Shown here in pieces: positions 24,989-32,958 of a stretch of 64,000 nucleotides of DNA. Made by a program: the position numbers and the translations under genes. Source of the stretch: Nocardioides aromaticivorans (lineage in GTDB: Bacteria; Actinomycetota; Actinomycetes; Propionibacteriales; Nocardioidaceae); the NCBI RefSeq assembly GCF_013408525.1, contig NZ_JACBZM010000001.1, forward strand, positions 3,844,001-3,908,000, written 5' to 3'. A model generated the notes under the pieces. The model did not search any database. It saw only the letters and a program-made list of their open reading frames with translations, and was not told the DNA's origin. Each line of letters begins with the position of its first letter. The stretch's first letter is position 1.

Positions 24989-25450
24989 ATGGACACGATG
25001 ACGACGCGACTCTCCCGGAGCTCGCTGCTCCAGAAGGCGGCGGCCGTGGTCACCCTGACCTTCCTCCTGGTCGGCATCCTGGGGTTCGTCCCGGGCGTGA
25101 CGACCGACTACGACGACATGACCTTCGCCGGCCACCACTCCGGCGCCCAGCTGCTCGGCCTCTTCGGCGTCTCGGTGCTGCACAACCTCGTGCACCTCGC
25201 CTTCGGCGTCGCCGGCCTGGCCCTGGCCCGCTCCTTCGGCGGCGCGCGCGCCTTCCTCGTCGGCGGCGGCGTGGTCTACCTCGTGTTGACCGTGTACGGC
25301 TTCCTGGTCGACCGCCACGACGACGCGAACTTCGTGCCACTCGACCAGGCCGACAACTGGCTGCACCTGGTCCTCGGGGTGGGCATGGTCGGGCTGGGGC
25401 TGGCCCTCGGGCGGTCGATGGCCGAGCGCAACCGCCCGCTGCCGGGCTGA
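24989..25450 (+). CDS. DUF4383-family four-TM membrane protein
   Basis: This 153-residue protein has four hydrophobic helices: VVTLTFLLVGILGFVPG, LLGLFGVSVLHNLVHLAFGV, AFLVGGGVVYLVLTVYGFLV and WLHLVLGVGMVGLGLALG. The family pattern GFVPG...LLGLFxVSxLHNLVHLxxG identifies DUF4383, common in actinobacteria and without a known role. The conserved His residues in LHNLVH and NWLHL lie near membrane faces. ATG 24989 or 24998 may be used; neither has a clear ribosome site, so the mRNA may be leaderless. It is divergent from cholesterol oxidase. Confidence 0.85.
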   Translation: MDTMTTRLSRSSLLQKAAAVVTLTFLLVGILGFVPGVTTDYDDMTFAGHHSGAQLLGLFGVSVLHNLVHLAFGVAGLALARSFGGARAFLVGGGVVYLVLTVYGFLVDRHDDANFVPLDQADNWLHLVLGVGMVGLGLALGRSMAERNRPLPG

Positions 25451-25502
25451 TCCCGAGCTCCGTGGAGGTCGCGCCCGGTCGAGGAACGGGCGTGGGATCA
25501 GG

Positions 25503-26093
25503 TCAGAAGGGGCGCTCCGGCAGCGGCTTGATGAGCGGCTCCAGCAGTTCGCCCGCCCGCTCGACGGTGAGTACCTCGGAGGGGTCCAGCGCGATGACCT
25601 GGCGCTTGGACTCGTCGATCTCCCAGACGTCCTCGCCGATCAGGCGGCCCTGGTCGTCGTACGGCCAGATCATGTGCTCGACGTTGGCCACCAGGTAGTG
25701 CGCCTCCGGGTCGACCGGTGCGCCGGCGGCGGCGAGGACCGCGCCCGGGGTCTGCTGGTAGATCGTCGCGGTCGAGCAGATCATGTTGTCGCCGACGGCG
25801 AGCACCTCGTCGTCGGTGTAGAAGACGCACTGCGCGGTCTCGGACCACTCCGCGTAGACCGCCTGGACGGCCTCGGCGCCCTCGAGGACGGTGTTGATGC
25901 CGAAGACGTTGAAGTGGTAGATCGGGTGCTCGACGGTCATCTCCGGCGCGAAGATCTCCTTCCATCGACCGGCCATCTCCAGGTAGCGGTGCCGGTTGTA
26001 GGCGTGCAGCAGGTAGCGGTGGCGCGGGTTCTCGGTCGTCTCGAGCAGGCGCTCGACGGCGAGGTTGGTGCGGGTGATGTCGAAGCGACTCAT
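25503..26093 (-). CDS. SnoaL/NTF2-like fold protein
   Basis: The protein has 196 residues. RHRYLLHAYNRHRYLEMAGRW leads into APEMTVEHPIYHFNV and a beta-rich cone (CVFYTDDEVLAVGDNMICS, ATIYQQTPG, AHYLVANVEHMIWPYDDQGRLIGEDVWE). This is the helix-then-sheet order of NTF2/SnoaL-like domains, which include isomerases, cyclases and dehydratases. The pocket His and Tyr residues (HPIYHF) could be catalytic. It is divergent from an AraC-type regulator 101 bases away, which may control it. The substrate is unknown, but the polyketide/steroid-type fold and nearby cholesterol oxidase leave a sterol link possible. Confidence 0.65.
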   Translation of the reverse strand: MSRFDITRTNLAVERLLETTENPRHRYLLHAYNRHRYLEMAGRWKEIFAPEMTVEHPIYHFNVFGINTVLEGAEAVQAVYAEWSETAQCVFYTDDEVLAVGDNMICSTATIYQQTPGAVLAAAGAPVDPEAHYLVANVEHMIWPYDDQGRLIGEDVWEIDESKRQVIALDPSEVLTVERAGELLEPLIKPLPERPF

Positions 26094-26194
26094 CGGTTCT
26101 CCAGGGTTCGGGGTGGATCTGTCCGGCCATCACGGTCGCAACCGGCGGACCGCAGTGCTTGACAGCACGCGACTCGTTCTTGACCCTGTGCGAC

Positions 26195-27202
26195 ATGACC
26201 CTGATCCGGGGCACCTCGCTCCAGGGGTTCACCACGCTGGCGACCGAGCTCGGCGCCGATCCCGTCGCGCTCCTCGCCGCGGTGCACCTCACGCCCGCCG
26301 TCGTCGGTGACCACGACAGCTTCATCAGCTATCGCAGCGTGACCGCCCTGCTGGAGTCGACCGCCGCGGTCACCGGGCGCGGTGACTTCGGGCGGCGGCT
26401 CGGGGCCCGCCAGGGCCTGGAGATCCTGGGCCCGCTCGGCGTGGCCGCGCGCACCGCACCCACGGTGGGGGCCGCGCTGCAGGCGATCGAGCAGTTCATG
26501 GGCTTCTACAGCCCGGCGATCGCGGTCACCGTCCACCCACCCGGACGCGACGGCCTCGCCCAGTTCGAGTGGCGCCTCGTCGAGCCCCGTCCGCCGGTGC
26601 ACCGGCAGGCGGCCGAGCTCGCTCTCGGCGTCTCCCTGCAGGTCTTCCGGCTCCTCGCCGGACCGGACTTCCGGCCGACCTCGGTGCAGCTGCGGCACCC
26701 CCTGCTCACCCCGGAGGCGGACTACCGCCGCGACCTCGGCTGCCGCGTCGACGCAGGGGAGGACCGCTACGGCTTCCGGTTCCGCGCCGAGGTCCTGGAG
26801 CGCCGGCTGGACGCCGACCACGCGGTGCACGCCGTCGTGCGCGACTACCTCGACACGATCGCGGTCCGGACCGGCGGCGGCACCACCGACGCCGTCGTCC
26901 GGCTGGTGCGCCGGATGCTGCCGACCGGGGGCCTCGGCCTCGAGCTCGTCGCCGAGCAGCTCGCGCAGCACCCGCGCACCCTGCAGCGCCACCTGGCTGC
27001 CCAGGGAACCACCTTCGCCGAGATCGTCGACGGGGTGCGCCGCGACGAGGCCGAGCGCTACCTGCGCGACACGGACATGCCGTTCGGGCAGCTGTCCGGC
27101 AACCTGGGCTTCAGCGAGCAGAGCGTGCTCTCGCGCGCCTGCCAGCGGTGGTTCGGGATGTCGCCGCGGGAGGTACGGCGCTCGAGCCGGGCGGACCGGT
27201 GA
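26195..27202 (+). CDS. AraC-family transcriptional regulator (Arabinose_bd N-domain)
   Basis: The protein has 335 residues. The N-terminal ligand domain runs from about 15 to 195 (ISYRSVTALLESTAAVTG, DFGRRLGARQGLEILGPLG), as in OruR/ArgR-like AraC proteins. The C-terminal double HTH spans about 235-325, with LELVAEQLAQHPRTLQRHLAAQG and the second helix pair in FGQLSGNLGFSEQSVLSRA followed by WFGMSPREVRR. ATG 26195 is preferred to the TTG at 26159, whose bases TTGACA look like a -35 box. The gene is divergent from the NTF2-like protein, a common arrangement for an activator and its target. The ligand is not known. Confidence 0.88.
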   Translation: MTLIRGTSLQGFTTLATELGADPVALLAAVHLTPAVVGDHDSFISYRSVTALLESTAAVTGRGDFGRRLGARQGLEILGPLGVAARTAPTVGAALQAIEQFMGFYSPAIAVTVHPPGRDGLAQFEWRLVEPRPPVHRQAAELALGVSLQVFRLLAGPDFRPTSVQLRHPLLTPEADYRRDLGCRVDAGEDRYGFRFRAEVLERRLDADHAVHAVVRDYLDTIAVRTGGGTTDAVVRLVRRMLPTGGLGLELVAEQLAQHPRTLQRHLAAQGTTFAEIVDGVRRDEAERYLRDTDMPFGQLSGNLGFSEQSVLSRACQRWFGMSPREVRRSSRADR

Positions 27203-27205
27203 GCG

Positions 27206-27889
27206 TCAGGCCCGCGCGGCCCCCTCGCTGATCAGCAGCTGCCCGGCCGTGTACGTCGCCATCACGAGCGACTCGAGTCGCTCCGGCGGGTCCGTCAGCA
27301 CGAAGGTCCGTGAGCCGAGGACGGAGTCCGAGAGCAGGAACAAGCCCGCCCCGACGGCGGTGAGCACGCGCGCGTCGCGCGGCAGCGCGGGGGACAGGTG
27401 CTGGGCCGAGGCGGTCATCGAGCTCAGCAGCGCGGAGTAGCCGAGCACGGTCGGGCCGAGGGCGCGCTCCTTGCGGGCCGCGGCGATCGCCATCACCGGT
27501 CCGCTCACCGCCCAGGTGGCCGCGATCGCCCGTGCCGCGCGGTTGCCACGCAGCGGCGTGGACCGGTCGCGGTGGCGGGCCAGGCCGCTGATGTAGGCGA
27601 GGTGCCCGACGCCGAACGACCCGGCGCCTGCGGCGAAGGCCTTCGGGCCCTCGCCGAGCAGCAGGACGTCGCCGGCCCAGCCCGCCGCCTGTCCCGCCAG
27701 CGTGCTGGCGCGCAACGGCGATCCCTGGGCGCGTGGATCGGTCGCCAGCGAGGCGCCGAGCACCGGCATCAGCAGCGGCTTGGTGACGAAGCGGGCGCGG
27801 TGCGCCCAGTGGCTGCCGGACCCGGCCAGCAGGGTGTCGGTGATCGCGAGGGCACCGTAGGCGAGCCTGAGCCGCGTCGTCGTACGCAC
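27206..27889 (-). CDS. YhhN/TMEM86-family lysoplasmalogenase-like membrane protein
   Basis: This 227-residue polytopic protein has about seven or eight TMs. It carries the family features FVTKPLLMPVL, GWAGDVLLLGEG, SFGVGHLAYISGL and LFLLSDSVLG, where the conserved Asp residues of GDxxLL and SDS form the proposed active site. Mammalian TMEM86B hydrolyses the vinyl-ether bond of lysoplasmalogens; the bacterial role is inferred from homology. Its stop is four bases from the stop of the convergent AraC gene. Downstream of the upstream HNH gene it could form part of a short minus-strand unit. Confidence 0.85.
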   Translation of the reverse strand: MRTTTRLRLAYGALAITDTLLAGSGSHWAHRARFVTKPLLMPVLGASLATDPRAQGSPLRASTLAGQAAGWAGDVLLLGEGPKAFAAGAGSFGVGHLAYISGLARHRDRSTPLRGNRAARAIAATWAVSGPVMAIAAARKERALGPTVLGYSALLSSMTASAQHLSPALPRDARVLTAVGAGLFLLSDSVLGSRTFVLTDPPERLESLVMATYTAGQLLISEGAARA

Positions 27890-27911
27890 GGGCGCAATCT
27901 AGCGCCCCTGG

Positions 27912-28355
27912 TCAGCGGGTGGCGGCGAGCTGGGCCCGGGTCGGGGCGTAGGGCTGGACCAGGAGTCGCATCCCGGCCTCGAGTGGCGTGCGGTTGGCCT
28001 TGCGCCCGTTGCAGGGGCTGCACGCGGCGACGGTGTTGAGCCAGGTCCAGGTCCCGCCGCGGCTCTGGGGGAGGAGGTGGTCGACGGTGGCGGCGTGGCG
28101 GCCGCAGTAGGCGCAGCGGTGGCGGTCGCGCTTGAGCACGCCGGAGCGGGAGTACGCCGCCGGGCGGTACATCCACTTCGCCGCGATGTAGCGGACCAGC
28201 CGGATGACTCGCGGCCACGGGTGCGGCCCGATCATCCGGTCCTCGTGGGCCTCCTCGACGGTGGCCACCTCGCGGAAGAGCATCCGCACCGCGTGCTGGA
28301 AGGTCACCGTCCCGAGCGGCTCGTAGGAGGCGTTGAGCAGCATGACGGTCGTCAT
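27912..28355 (-). CDS. HNH endonuclease
   Basis: This 147-residue protein has an N-terminal MTTVMLLNASYEPLGTV that is the standard opening of actinobacterial HNH proteins. The ββα-metal motif reads RCAYCGRHAATVDHLLPQSRG, then NTVAACSPCNGRKANRTP, with two CxxC zinc pairs and the catalytic His in VDHL. These enzymes nick or cut DNA with a divalent metal. The exact role of this orphan family is not settled. The start ATG 28355 has AAGGAGG eight bases upstream. It lies 22 bases before the YhhN-type gene on the same strand. Confidence 0.88.
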   Translation of the reverse strand: MTTVMLLNASYEPLGTVTFQHAVRMLFREVATVEEAHEDRMIGPHPWPRVIRLVRYIAAKWMYRPAAYSRSGVLKRDRHRCAYCGRHAATVDHLLPQSRGGTWTWLNTVAACSPCNGRKANRTPLEAGMRLLVQPYAPTRAQLAATR

Positions 28356-28535
28356 GGCAGCCTCCTTCCACGGACCCGGGTCGCGCGCTCCTGACCGATC
28401 GTGGGTGCCCCGTCGTCCTCCGGTGTTTCCGGAGGGCCACGAGTGCGTGAAATGCAGAAGACCACTGGGCGCGGCCCTGCCTCGACGGTACGCCGCTGCC
28501 GGCGTGATGGCCCGCGACTTTCCCGGAACGGTGTG

Positions 28536-29018
28536 ATGATGGCGGACATGGACGCATCGACGGACTGGACCGAGGACCGCAAGCAGAGGATCCGGGCCGC
28601 GCTGCGGGACCGGGCGGAGCAGGACCTGCAGGCCTCGCGGCAGGCCGCCGCCGCGCAGGCGTCGGCGGCCCGGCTCGACGAGGACGCGTCGTACGACGCC
28701 GACGCCCTCTCGCAGTCCGACGAGGCCGGTGAGCTCTCCGGGTTGCAGGACGACGCGGTCGCCCGCCAGGAGCGGCTGCTGGCGCAGATCGACGAGCTGG
28801 ACCTCTCCGTGCGCGAGGCCGCCGGGCCCGGTGCCGTCGTCGCATTCGGCGGCGACCACTACCTCGTCGGCGTCGTGGCCGGTGAGCTCGACGTCGATGG
28901 TGTGCGGATCGAGGGCATCGCTGCCGATTCCCCCGTCGCCGCGGCGATCGCGGGCAAGCGGGCGGGGGAGACGTTCACCGTCAACGGCGTGGAGCAGCGC
29001 CTCGACCTGGTGGTGTGA
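28536..29018 (+). CDS. Gre-factor-like protein (GreA/GreB C-terminal domain)
   Basis: The protein has about 160 residues. An Ala/Gln/Asp-rich helical region (RKQRIRAALRDRAEQDLQAS) leads through acidic DEDASYDADALSQSDEAGE to a second helix (VARQERLLAQIDELDLSV), giving an antiparallel coiled coil. The C-terminal FKBP-like part reads GAVVAFGGDHYLVGVVAG then IAADSPVAAAIAGKRAGETF, matching the SPIGxALxGKxxGD pattern of Gre factors. Gre proteins enter the RNA polymerase secondary channel; acidic tip residues stimulate RNA cleavage. Whether the acidic loop here does so is unproven. Three ATGs (28536, 28539, 28548) are possible starts. Its 3' end overlaps the convergent PucR gene by 38 bases. Confidence 0.75.
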   Translation: MMADMDASTDWTEDRKQRIRAALRDRAEQDLQASRQAAAAQASAARLDEDASYDADALSQSDEAGELSGLQDDAVARQERLLAQIDELDLSVREAAGPGAVVAFGGDHYLVGVVAGELDVDGVRIEGIAADSPVAAAIAGKRAGETFTVNGVEQRLDLVV

Positions 29019-30198
29019 GCCCCGGCGCGGGCTCCGCCAGGAAGGGCGCCAGCTCGACGGCCAGGTGCAGCCGGAGCCGGTCGCGCCCGCGGCTGAGGTC
29101 GTGGCCGGTGGCCTGCTCCACCTGCGCGAGCCGGTGGTAGACGGTCTGCCGGTGCACCGACAGCCGCTCGGCGGTGCGTGACGCACTGCCGGCCTCGTCC
29201 AGCCAGACCTGCAATGTGGTGACCACGTCGGACGTCGCCGTCGCGAGGAACCGTTGCACCGCGGGCTCGACCACGGCCGCCGCCAGGTCGTCGTCGCGGG
29301 CGACTCCGAGCAGGGCGAGGGGGCCGAGCGAGGACCACGTGACGACCTCGCCCGGCGGGCGGGTGCGAGCCACCCGGAGCCCGACCCGGGCGCCGCGGAA
29401 GGTGGTGGCCAGGCTGTCGATGTCCGGTACGACGGGCCCGACGGCCGCGCGCGTGACGGAGTCGAGGCTGTCGAGGCGCCGACCGATCCCGAGCGCCGTC
29501 AGCAGGGCGTCGGTCCCGGTCGCCCCGCCACTGCCCGCCCCGCCGCTGCTGTCGGCCACCAGGCGCGCGCGGACCACGGCCGCGACGGCGTCGCCGGTCC
29601 GCGCCCACACCACGCCGGACCGGGCCGGCCGGCTGGCCACCTGGTCGGCGAGCTCGGGCCGGTCGACCAGCACGCAGGCCAGCGGCTCGCGCAGGTCGAG
29701 GCCGGCCGCGTCGGCGAGGTCGGCGGCGGACTCCCGCGCGGCCAGGCGCCCGCCCTCGACGAGCTCACGGAAGAGCGCGTCACGTCGGGCCTGCCGCCGC
29801 TCGGCCACATTGAGGAGGTGGGCCGCCGACTCGGCGATCCGGCCGGCCTCGGGCCACGTCGCCGGGTCGATCCGTCCGTCGGGGTCGAGCAGCCAGAAGT
29901 AGCCCTGGACGCGACCCAGGTGGCGTGCCGGCACGCAGAGCCGGGCGACGATCCCGAGCTCGGTGTCCGCCGGCGTGCGCAGCGGGCCCTCGCTGTCCTC
30001 GATGCCCTGGCCGCGGAACCACGCCCGCACGTCCTCGCTCGAGTGGCGCTGCAGGATCGAGCGCTGGCGGATGCTGTCGACGGCGTCGTCGGTGCGGTGG
30101 TCGGAGAACGCGATCAGGCGGAACTCCGGGTCCTCGAGGGTGCACGGGGCGTCCGTCAGCCGCGCCATCTCCTCGGTCAGGTCGTCCAGCGTCGTCAC
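28981..30198 (-). CDS. PucR-family regulator of proline catabolism (PruR-like)
   Basis: This 405-residue protein has an N-terminal sensor region (TLDDLTEEMARLTDAPCTLED; RQRSILQRHSS) that resembles GAF-like modules of CdaR/PucR proteins. The middle contains GGDEF-related remnants. The C-terminal HTH_30 reads LDEAGSASRTAERLSVHRQT followed by VYHRLAQVEQATGHDL. It is divergent from proline dehydrogenase with an 82-base intergenic region containing two GACAnnTGTC sites, so it most likely activates the pru genes in response to proline, as PruR does in mycobacteria. One operator lies three bases from its own start, which suggests autoregulation. Confidence 0.87.
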   Translation of the reverse strand: MTTLDDLTEEMARLTDAPCTLEDPEFRLIAFSDHRTDDAVDSIRQRSILQRHSSEDVRAWFRGQGIEDSEGPLRTPADTELGIVARLCVPARHLGRVQGYFWLLDPDGRIDPATWPEAGRIAESAAHLLNVAERRQARRDALFRELVEGGRLAARESAADLADAAGLDLREPLACVLVDRPELADQVASRPARSGVVWARTGDAVAAVVRARLVADSSGGAGSGGATGTDALLTALGIGRRLDSLDSVTRAAVGPVVPDIDSLATTFRGARVGLRVARTRPPGEVVTWSSLGPLALLGVARDDDLAAAVVEPAVQRFLATATSDVVTTLQVWLDEAGSASRTAERLSVHRQTVYHRLAQVEQATGHDLSRGRDRLRLHLAVELAPFLAEPAPGLTPPGRGAAPRR

Positions 30199-30200
30199 TG

Positions 30201-30243
30201 GACAAATGTCTCACGAACCTCGCCGAAGGACGTGACAGATGTC
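30201..30243. promoter_or_regulatory. Paired GACAnnTGTC operators in the divergent pru promoter
   Basis: GACAAATGTC (30201-30210) and GACAGATGTC (30234-30243) are inverted repeats with the same arms, 33 bases apart, or about three helical turns. The first abuts the regulator start codon and the second lies just before the pruB -35 box. Same-face spacing suits cooperative binding by the PucR-type protein. A 14-base palindrome GTGGCCCGGGCCAC follows at 30252-30265 inside the promoter spacer. Confidence 0.55.
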
Positions 30244-30246
30244 GGT

Positions 30247-30274
30247 TTGCTGTGGCCCGGGCCACTCGTAGCGT
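30247..30274 (+). promoter_or_regulatory. Candidate pruB promoter
   Basis: A -35-like TTGCTG (30247-30252) and a -10-like TAGCGT (30269-30274) are separated by 16 bases, and the -10 lies six bases before the pruB ATG. Transcription would start at or next to the ATG, giving a leaderless mRNA, which is common in actinobacteria. It has not been tested. Confidence 0.45.
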
Positions 30275-30280
30275 GGAAGC

Positions 30281-31204
30281 ATGCTGAGCCAGACCCTCAA
30301 CCGCGCCTCGCGCAGCACCCGCGCGCGCCGGGCCGTCGAGTCCTTCCCGGTGACCCGCAAGGTCGTCGACCGCTTCGTGCCCGGCGAGACCACCGCCGAC
30401 GCCGTCGAGGCGAGCGCCGCGCTCATCGCCACCGGACGCAGCGTCACCATCGACGTGCTGGGCGAGGACGTCCTCGACATCGGCGGCGCCCGCGCCACCC
30501 GCGACGCCTACCGCGCCCTGCTGGTCGCCCTCGCCGAGGCCGGCTGCGCCGACGGCGCGGACGTCTCCCTCAAGCTGTCCGCCCTCGGCCAGGCCCTTCC
30601 CGACGGTACGACGATCGCGACCGACCACGCGGCCGAGATCTGCGACGCCGCTGCCGGCCTGGGCTGCACCGTCACGCTCGACATGGAGGACCACACGACG
30701 GTCGACTCCACGCTCGCGATCGGCGCCGAACTGCGGGCGTCGTACCCGTGGATCGGCAACGTGCTCCAGACCAACCTCCGTCGTACCCCCGGCGACATCG
30801 CGGCGCTCGACGGCACGGGCGCGCGGATCCGCCTGGTCAAGGGCGCCTACCGGGAGCCGGCGACCGTGGCGCTGCTGCGCAAGGACGACGTGGACCGCGC
30901 CTACGAGGCCGCGATCGACGCCCTGATGACCTCCGACTGCTACCCGATGATCGCCACCCACGACCCGGCGATGCTCGACCGCGCGATCGAGAAGGCCGTC
31001 GCGGCCGGCCGCGGCGACGACCGGTGGGAGGCGCAGATGCTGTACGGCGTGCGGCCCGACCTCGAGCAGCGGATGGTCGACGGCGGCCACCGGATGCGGG
31101 TCTACCTCCCGTTCGGCACCGACTGGTACGGGTACTTCATGCGACGCCTGGCCGAGCGTCCCGCCAACGTCGCCTTCTTCCTCCGCGCCCTCGCGCACCG
31201 CTGA
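30281..31204 (+). CDS. pruB: Proline dehydrogenase (monofunctional)
   Basis: This 307-residue protein is a FAD-dependent beta-barrel enzyme that converts L-proline to delta-1-pyrroline-5-carboxylate. Family motifs visible are VSLKLSALGQAL, VTLDMEDHTTVDSTL, NVLQTNLRRT, IRLVKGAYREP, ATHDPAML and QMLYGVRPDLEQRM, with YLPFGTDWYGYFMRRLAERP at the C-terminus binding FAD and substrate. The length matches actinobacterial PruB, separate from the aldehyde dehydrogenase encoded next. The gene is followed 38 bases later by pruA and is presumably activated by the divergent PucR-type regulator when proline is present. Electrons go to quinone at the membrane. Confidence 0.95.
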   Translation: MLSQTLNRASRSTRARRAVESFPVTRKVVDRFVPGETTADAVEASAALIATGRSVTIDVLGEDVLDIGGARATRDAYRALLVALAEAGCADGADVSLKLSALGQALPDGTTIATDHAAEICDAAAGLGCTVTLDMEDHTTVDSTLAIGAELRASYPWIGNVLQTNLRRTPGDIAALDGTGARIRLVKGAYREPATVALLRKDDVDRAYEAAIDALMTSDCYPMIATHDPAMLDRAIEKAVAAGRGDDRWEAQMLYGVRPDLEQRMVDGGHRMRVYLPFGTDWYGYFMRRLAERPANVAFFLRALAHR

Positions 31205-31242
31205 TCCGCCTGATCCCCGAAGCCCCCACGAGAGGACCTGAC

Positions 31243-32880
31243 ATGGACGCCATCACCACCCCGCCGGCTCCCGTCAACGAGCCCAACCTGACCTACGCGC
31301 CCGGCAACCCCGAGCGCGAGGCGCTGGCCGCCGAGATCACCCGGCTCACGTCGACCACCCACCAGCTCGACGCCCGCATCGGTGGCGAGAGCGTCACCGG
31401 TGGCGGCGAGGAGATCGCCGTCGTCCAGCCGCACGCGCACCAGAAGGTGCTGGGCGTGCTGCGCAACAGCACCGCCGACGACGCCAAGTCCGCGATCGCG
31501 GCCGCCCACGAGGCCGCGCCGGAGTGGCGCGCGCTGCCCTTCGACGAGCGCGCCGCGGTGCTGCTGCGCGCCGCCGAGCTGCTCGCCGGCCCCTGGCGCC
31601 AGCGGCTCAACGCCGCGACCGTGCTCGGCCAGTCGAAGACCGCCTTCCAGGCCGAGATCGACGCCGCCTGCGAGCTGATCGACTTCTGGCGCTTCAACGT
31701 CCACTTCGCCCGGCAGGTCCTCGCCGAGCAGCCGATCGCCAACAGCCCCGGCATCTGGAACCGCACCGACCACCGCCCGCTCGAGGGCTTCGTCTACGCG
31801 ATCACCCCGTTCAACTTCACCGCCATCGCCGGCAACCTGCCGACCGCGCCGGCGCTGATGGGCAACACCGTGATCTGGAAGCCGTCCCCGACCCAGCAGC
31901 TCGCCGCGTCGCTGACGATGCAGCTGCTCGAGGAGGCCGGCCTGCCGCCGGGCGTGATCAACATGCTCCCGGGCGACGGGCTCGCGGTCTCCGAGGTCGC
32001 GCTGGCGCACCCCGACCTGGCCGGCATCCACTTCACCGGCTCGACGCCGACCTTCCAGCACCTGTGGCGCACGGTGGGCGACAACCTGACGTCGTACCGC
32101 TCCTACCCGCGGCTCGTCGGCGAGACCGGCGGCAAGGACTTCGTCATCGCGCACCCCTCCGCCGACCCGGACGTGCTGCGCACGGCGCTGATCCGCGGTG
32201 CCTTCGAGTTCAGCGGCCAGAAGTGCTCCGCCGCCTCGCGCGCCTACGTCCCGGCCTCCCTGTGGGCGCGGATGGGTGACGACCTGGCCGCGCAGACCGA
32301 CGCGCTCGCCGTCGGCGACCCGACCGACTTCTCGAACTTCACCGGTGCCGTCATCGACGCCCGCGCCTTCGCCAAGCACAAGGCCGCCATCGAGCGCGCC
32401 CACGCGACCGAGGGCCTCCAGGTCGTCGCCGGCGGCACCGTCGACGACAGCGTCGGCTGGTTCGTCCGGCCCACGATCGTGGTCGCCGAGGACCCCGCCG
32501 ACGAGATGTTCTCGACGGAGTACTTCGGCCCGATCCTCGTCGTCCACGTGTACGACGACAGCCGGCCCGGCGCGTTCGAGGCGGTCGTGAAGCAGGCGGA
32601 GTCGGCGGCGCCGTACGCGCTGACCGGCTCGATCCTCGCCACCGATCGCCGGGTGATCGACTGGGCGAGCGAGGAGCTCCGGTTCGCGGCGGGCAACTTC
32701 TACGTCAACGACAAGCCGACCGGTGCGGTCGTCGGCCAGCAGCCGTTCGGCGGCGGCCGCGCCTCGGGCACCAACGACAAGGCCGGCTCGGCGCTCAACC
32801 TGCTGCGCTGGACCTCGCCGCGCTCGATCAAGGAGACGCTGGTCCCGCCGACCGACCACGGCTACCCGCACATGGGCTGA
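31243..32880 (+). CDS. pruA: L-glutamate gamma-semialdehyde (P5C) dehydrogenase
   Basis: This 545-residue protein oxidises glutamate semialdehyde to glutamate with NAD+, completing proline catabolism. ALDH motifs are NFTAIAGNLPTAPALMGN, PGDGLAVSEVAL, the catalytic Glu in LVGETGGKDF and the catalytic Cys in FSGQKCSAASRAY. The C-terminal KPTGAVVGQQPFGGGRASGT belongs to the P5CDH subfamily. The start ATG 31243 has GAGAGGA eight bases upstream. The 38-base gap from pruB and shared orientation make an operon likely. A long inverted repeat downstream would end the transcript. Confidence 0.95.
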   Translation: MDAITTPPAPVNEPNLTYAPGNPEREALAAEITRLTSTTHQLDARIGGESVTGGGEEIAVVQPHAHQKVLGVLRNSTADDAKSAIAAAHEAAPEWRALPFDERAAVLLRAAELLAGPWRQRLNAATVLGQSKTAFQAEIDAACELIDFWRFNVHFARQVLAEQPIANSPGIWNRTDHRPLEGFVYAITPFNFTAIAGNLPTAPALMGNTVIWKPSPTQQLAASLTMQLLEEAGLPPGVINMLPGDGLAVSEVALAHPDLAGIHFTGSTPTFQHLWRTVGDNLTSYRSYPRLVGETGGKDFVIAHPSADPDVLRTALIRGAFEFSGQKCSAASRAYVPASLWARMGDDLAAQTDALAVGDPTDFSNFTGAVIDARAFAKHKAAIERAHATEGLQVVAGGTVDDSVGWFVRPTIVVAEDPADEMFSTEYFGPILVVHVYDDSRPGAFEAVVKQAESAAPYALTGSILATDRRVIDWASEELRFAAGNFYVNDKPTGAVVGQQPFGGGRASGTNDKAGSALNLLRWTSPRSIKETLVPPTDHGYPHMG

Positions 32881-32889
32881 TCGGTCCTG

Positions 32890-32952
32890 CGTCGTACCGG
32901 ACCCAGTGGTCGTGATCTCGCGGGAGACGCAGCCACTGGGTCCGGTACGACG
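32890..32952. terminator. 20-bp inverted repeat between pruA and the GH6 gene
   Basis: CGTCGTACCGGACCCAGTGG (32890-32909) and its exact reverse complement (32933-32952) flank a 23-base loop. It starts nine bases after the pruA stop and ends six bases before the convergent GH6 stop, so it can terminate both. The long arms and large loop are unusual for a simple intrinsic terminator and could mark a repetitive element. Confidence 0.65.
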
Positions 32953-32958
32953 GGCTGC

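Noticed and set aside
28860..29020. Frameshift or gene fusion where the Gre-like and PucR genes overlap
   Set aside because: Both frames end with normal family-like C-termini, so a 38-base convergent overlap is the simpler reading.
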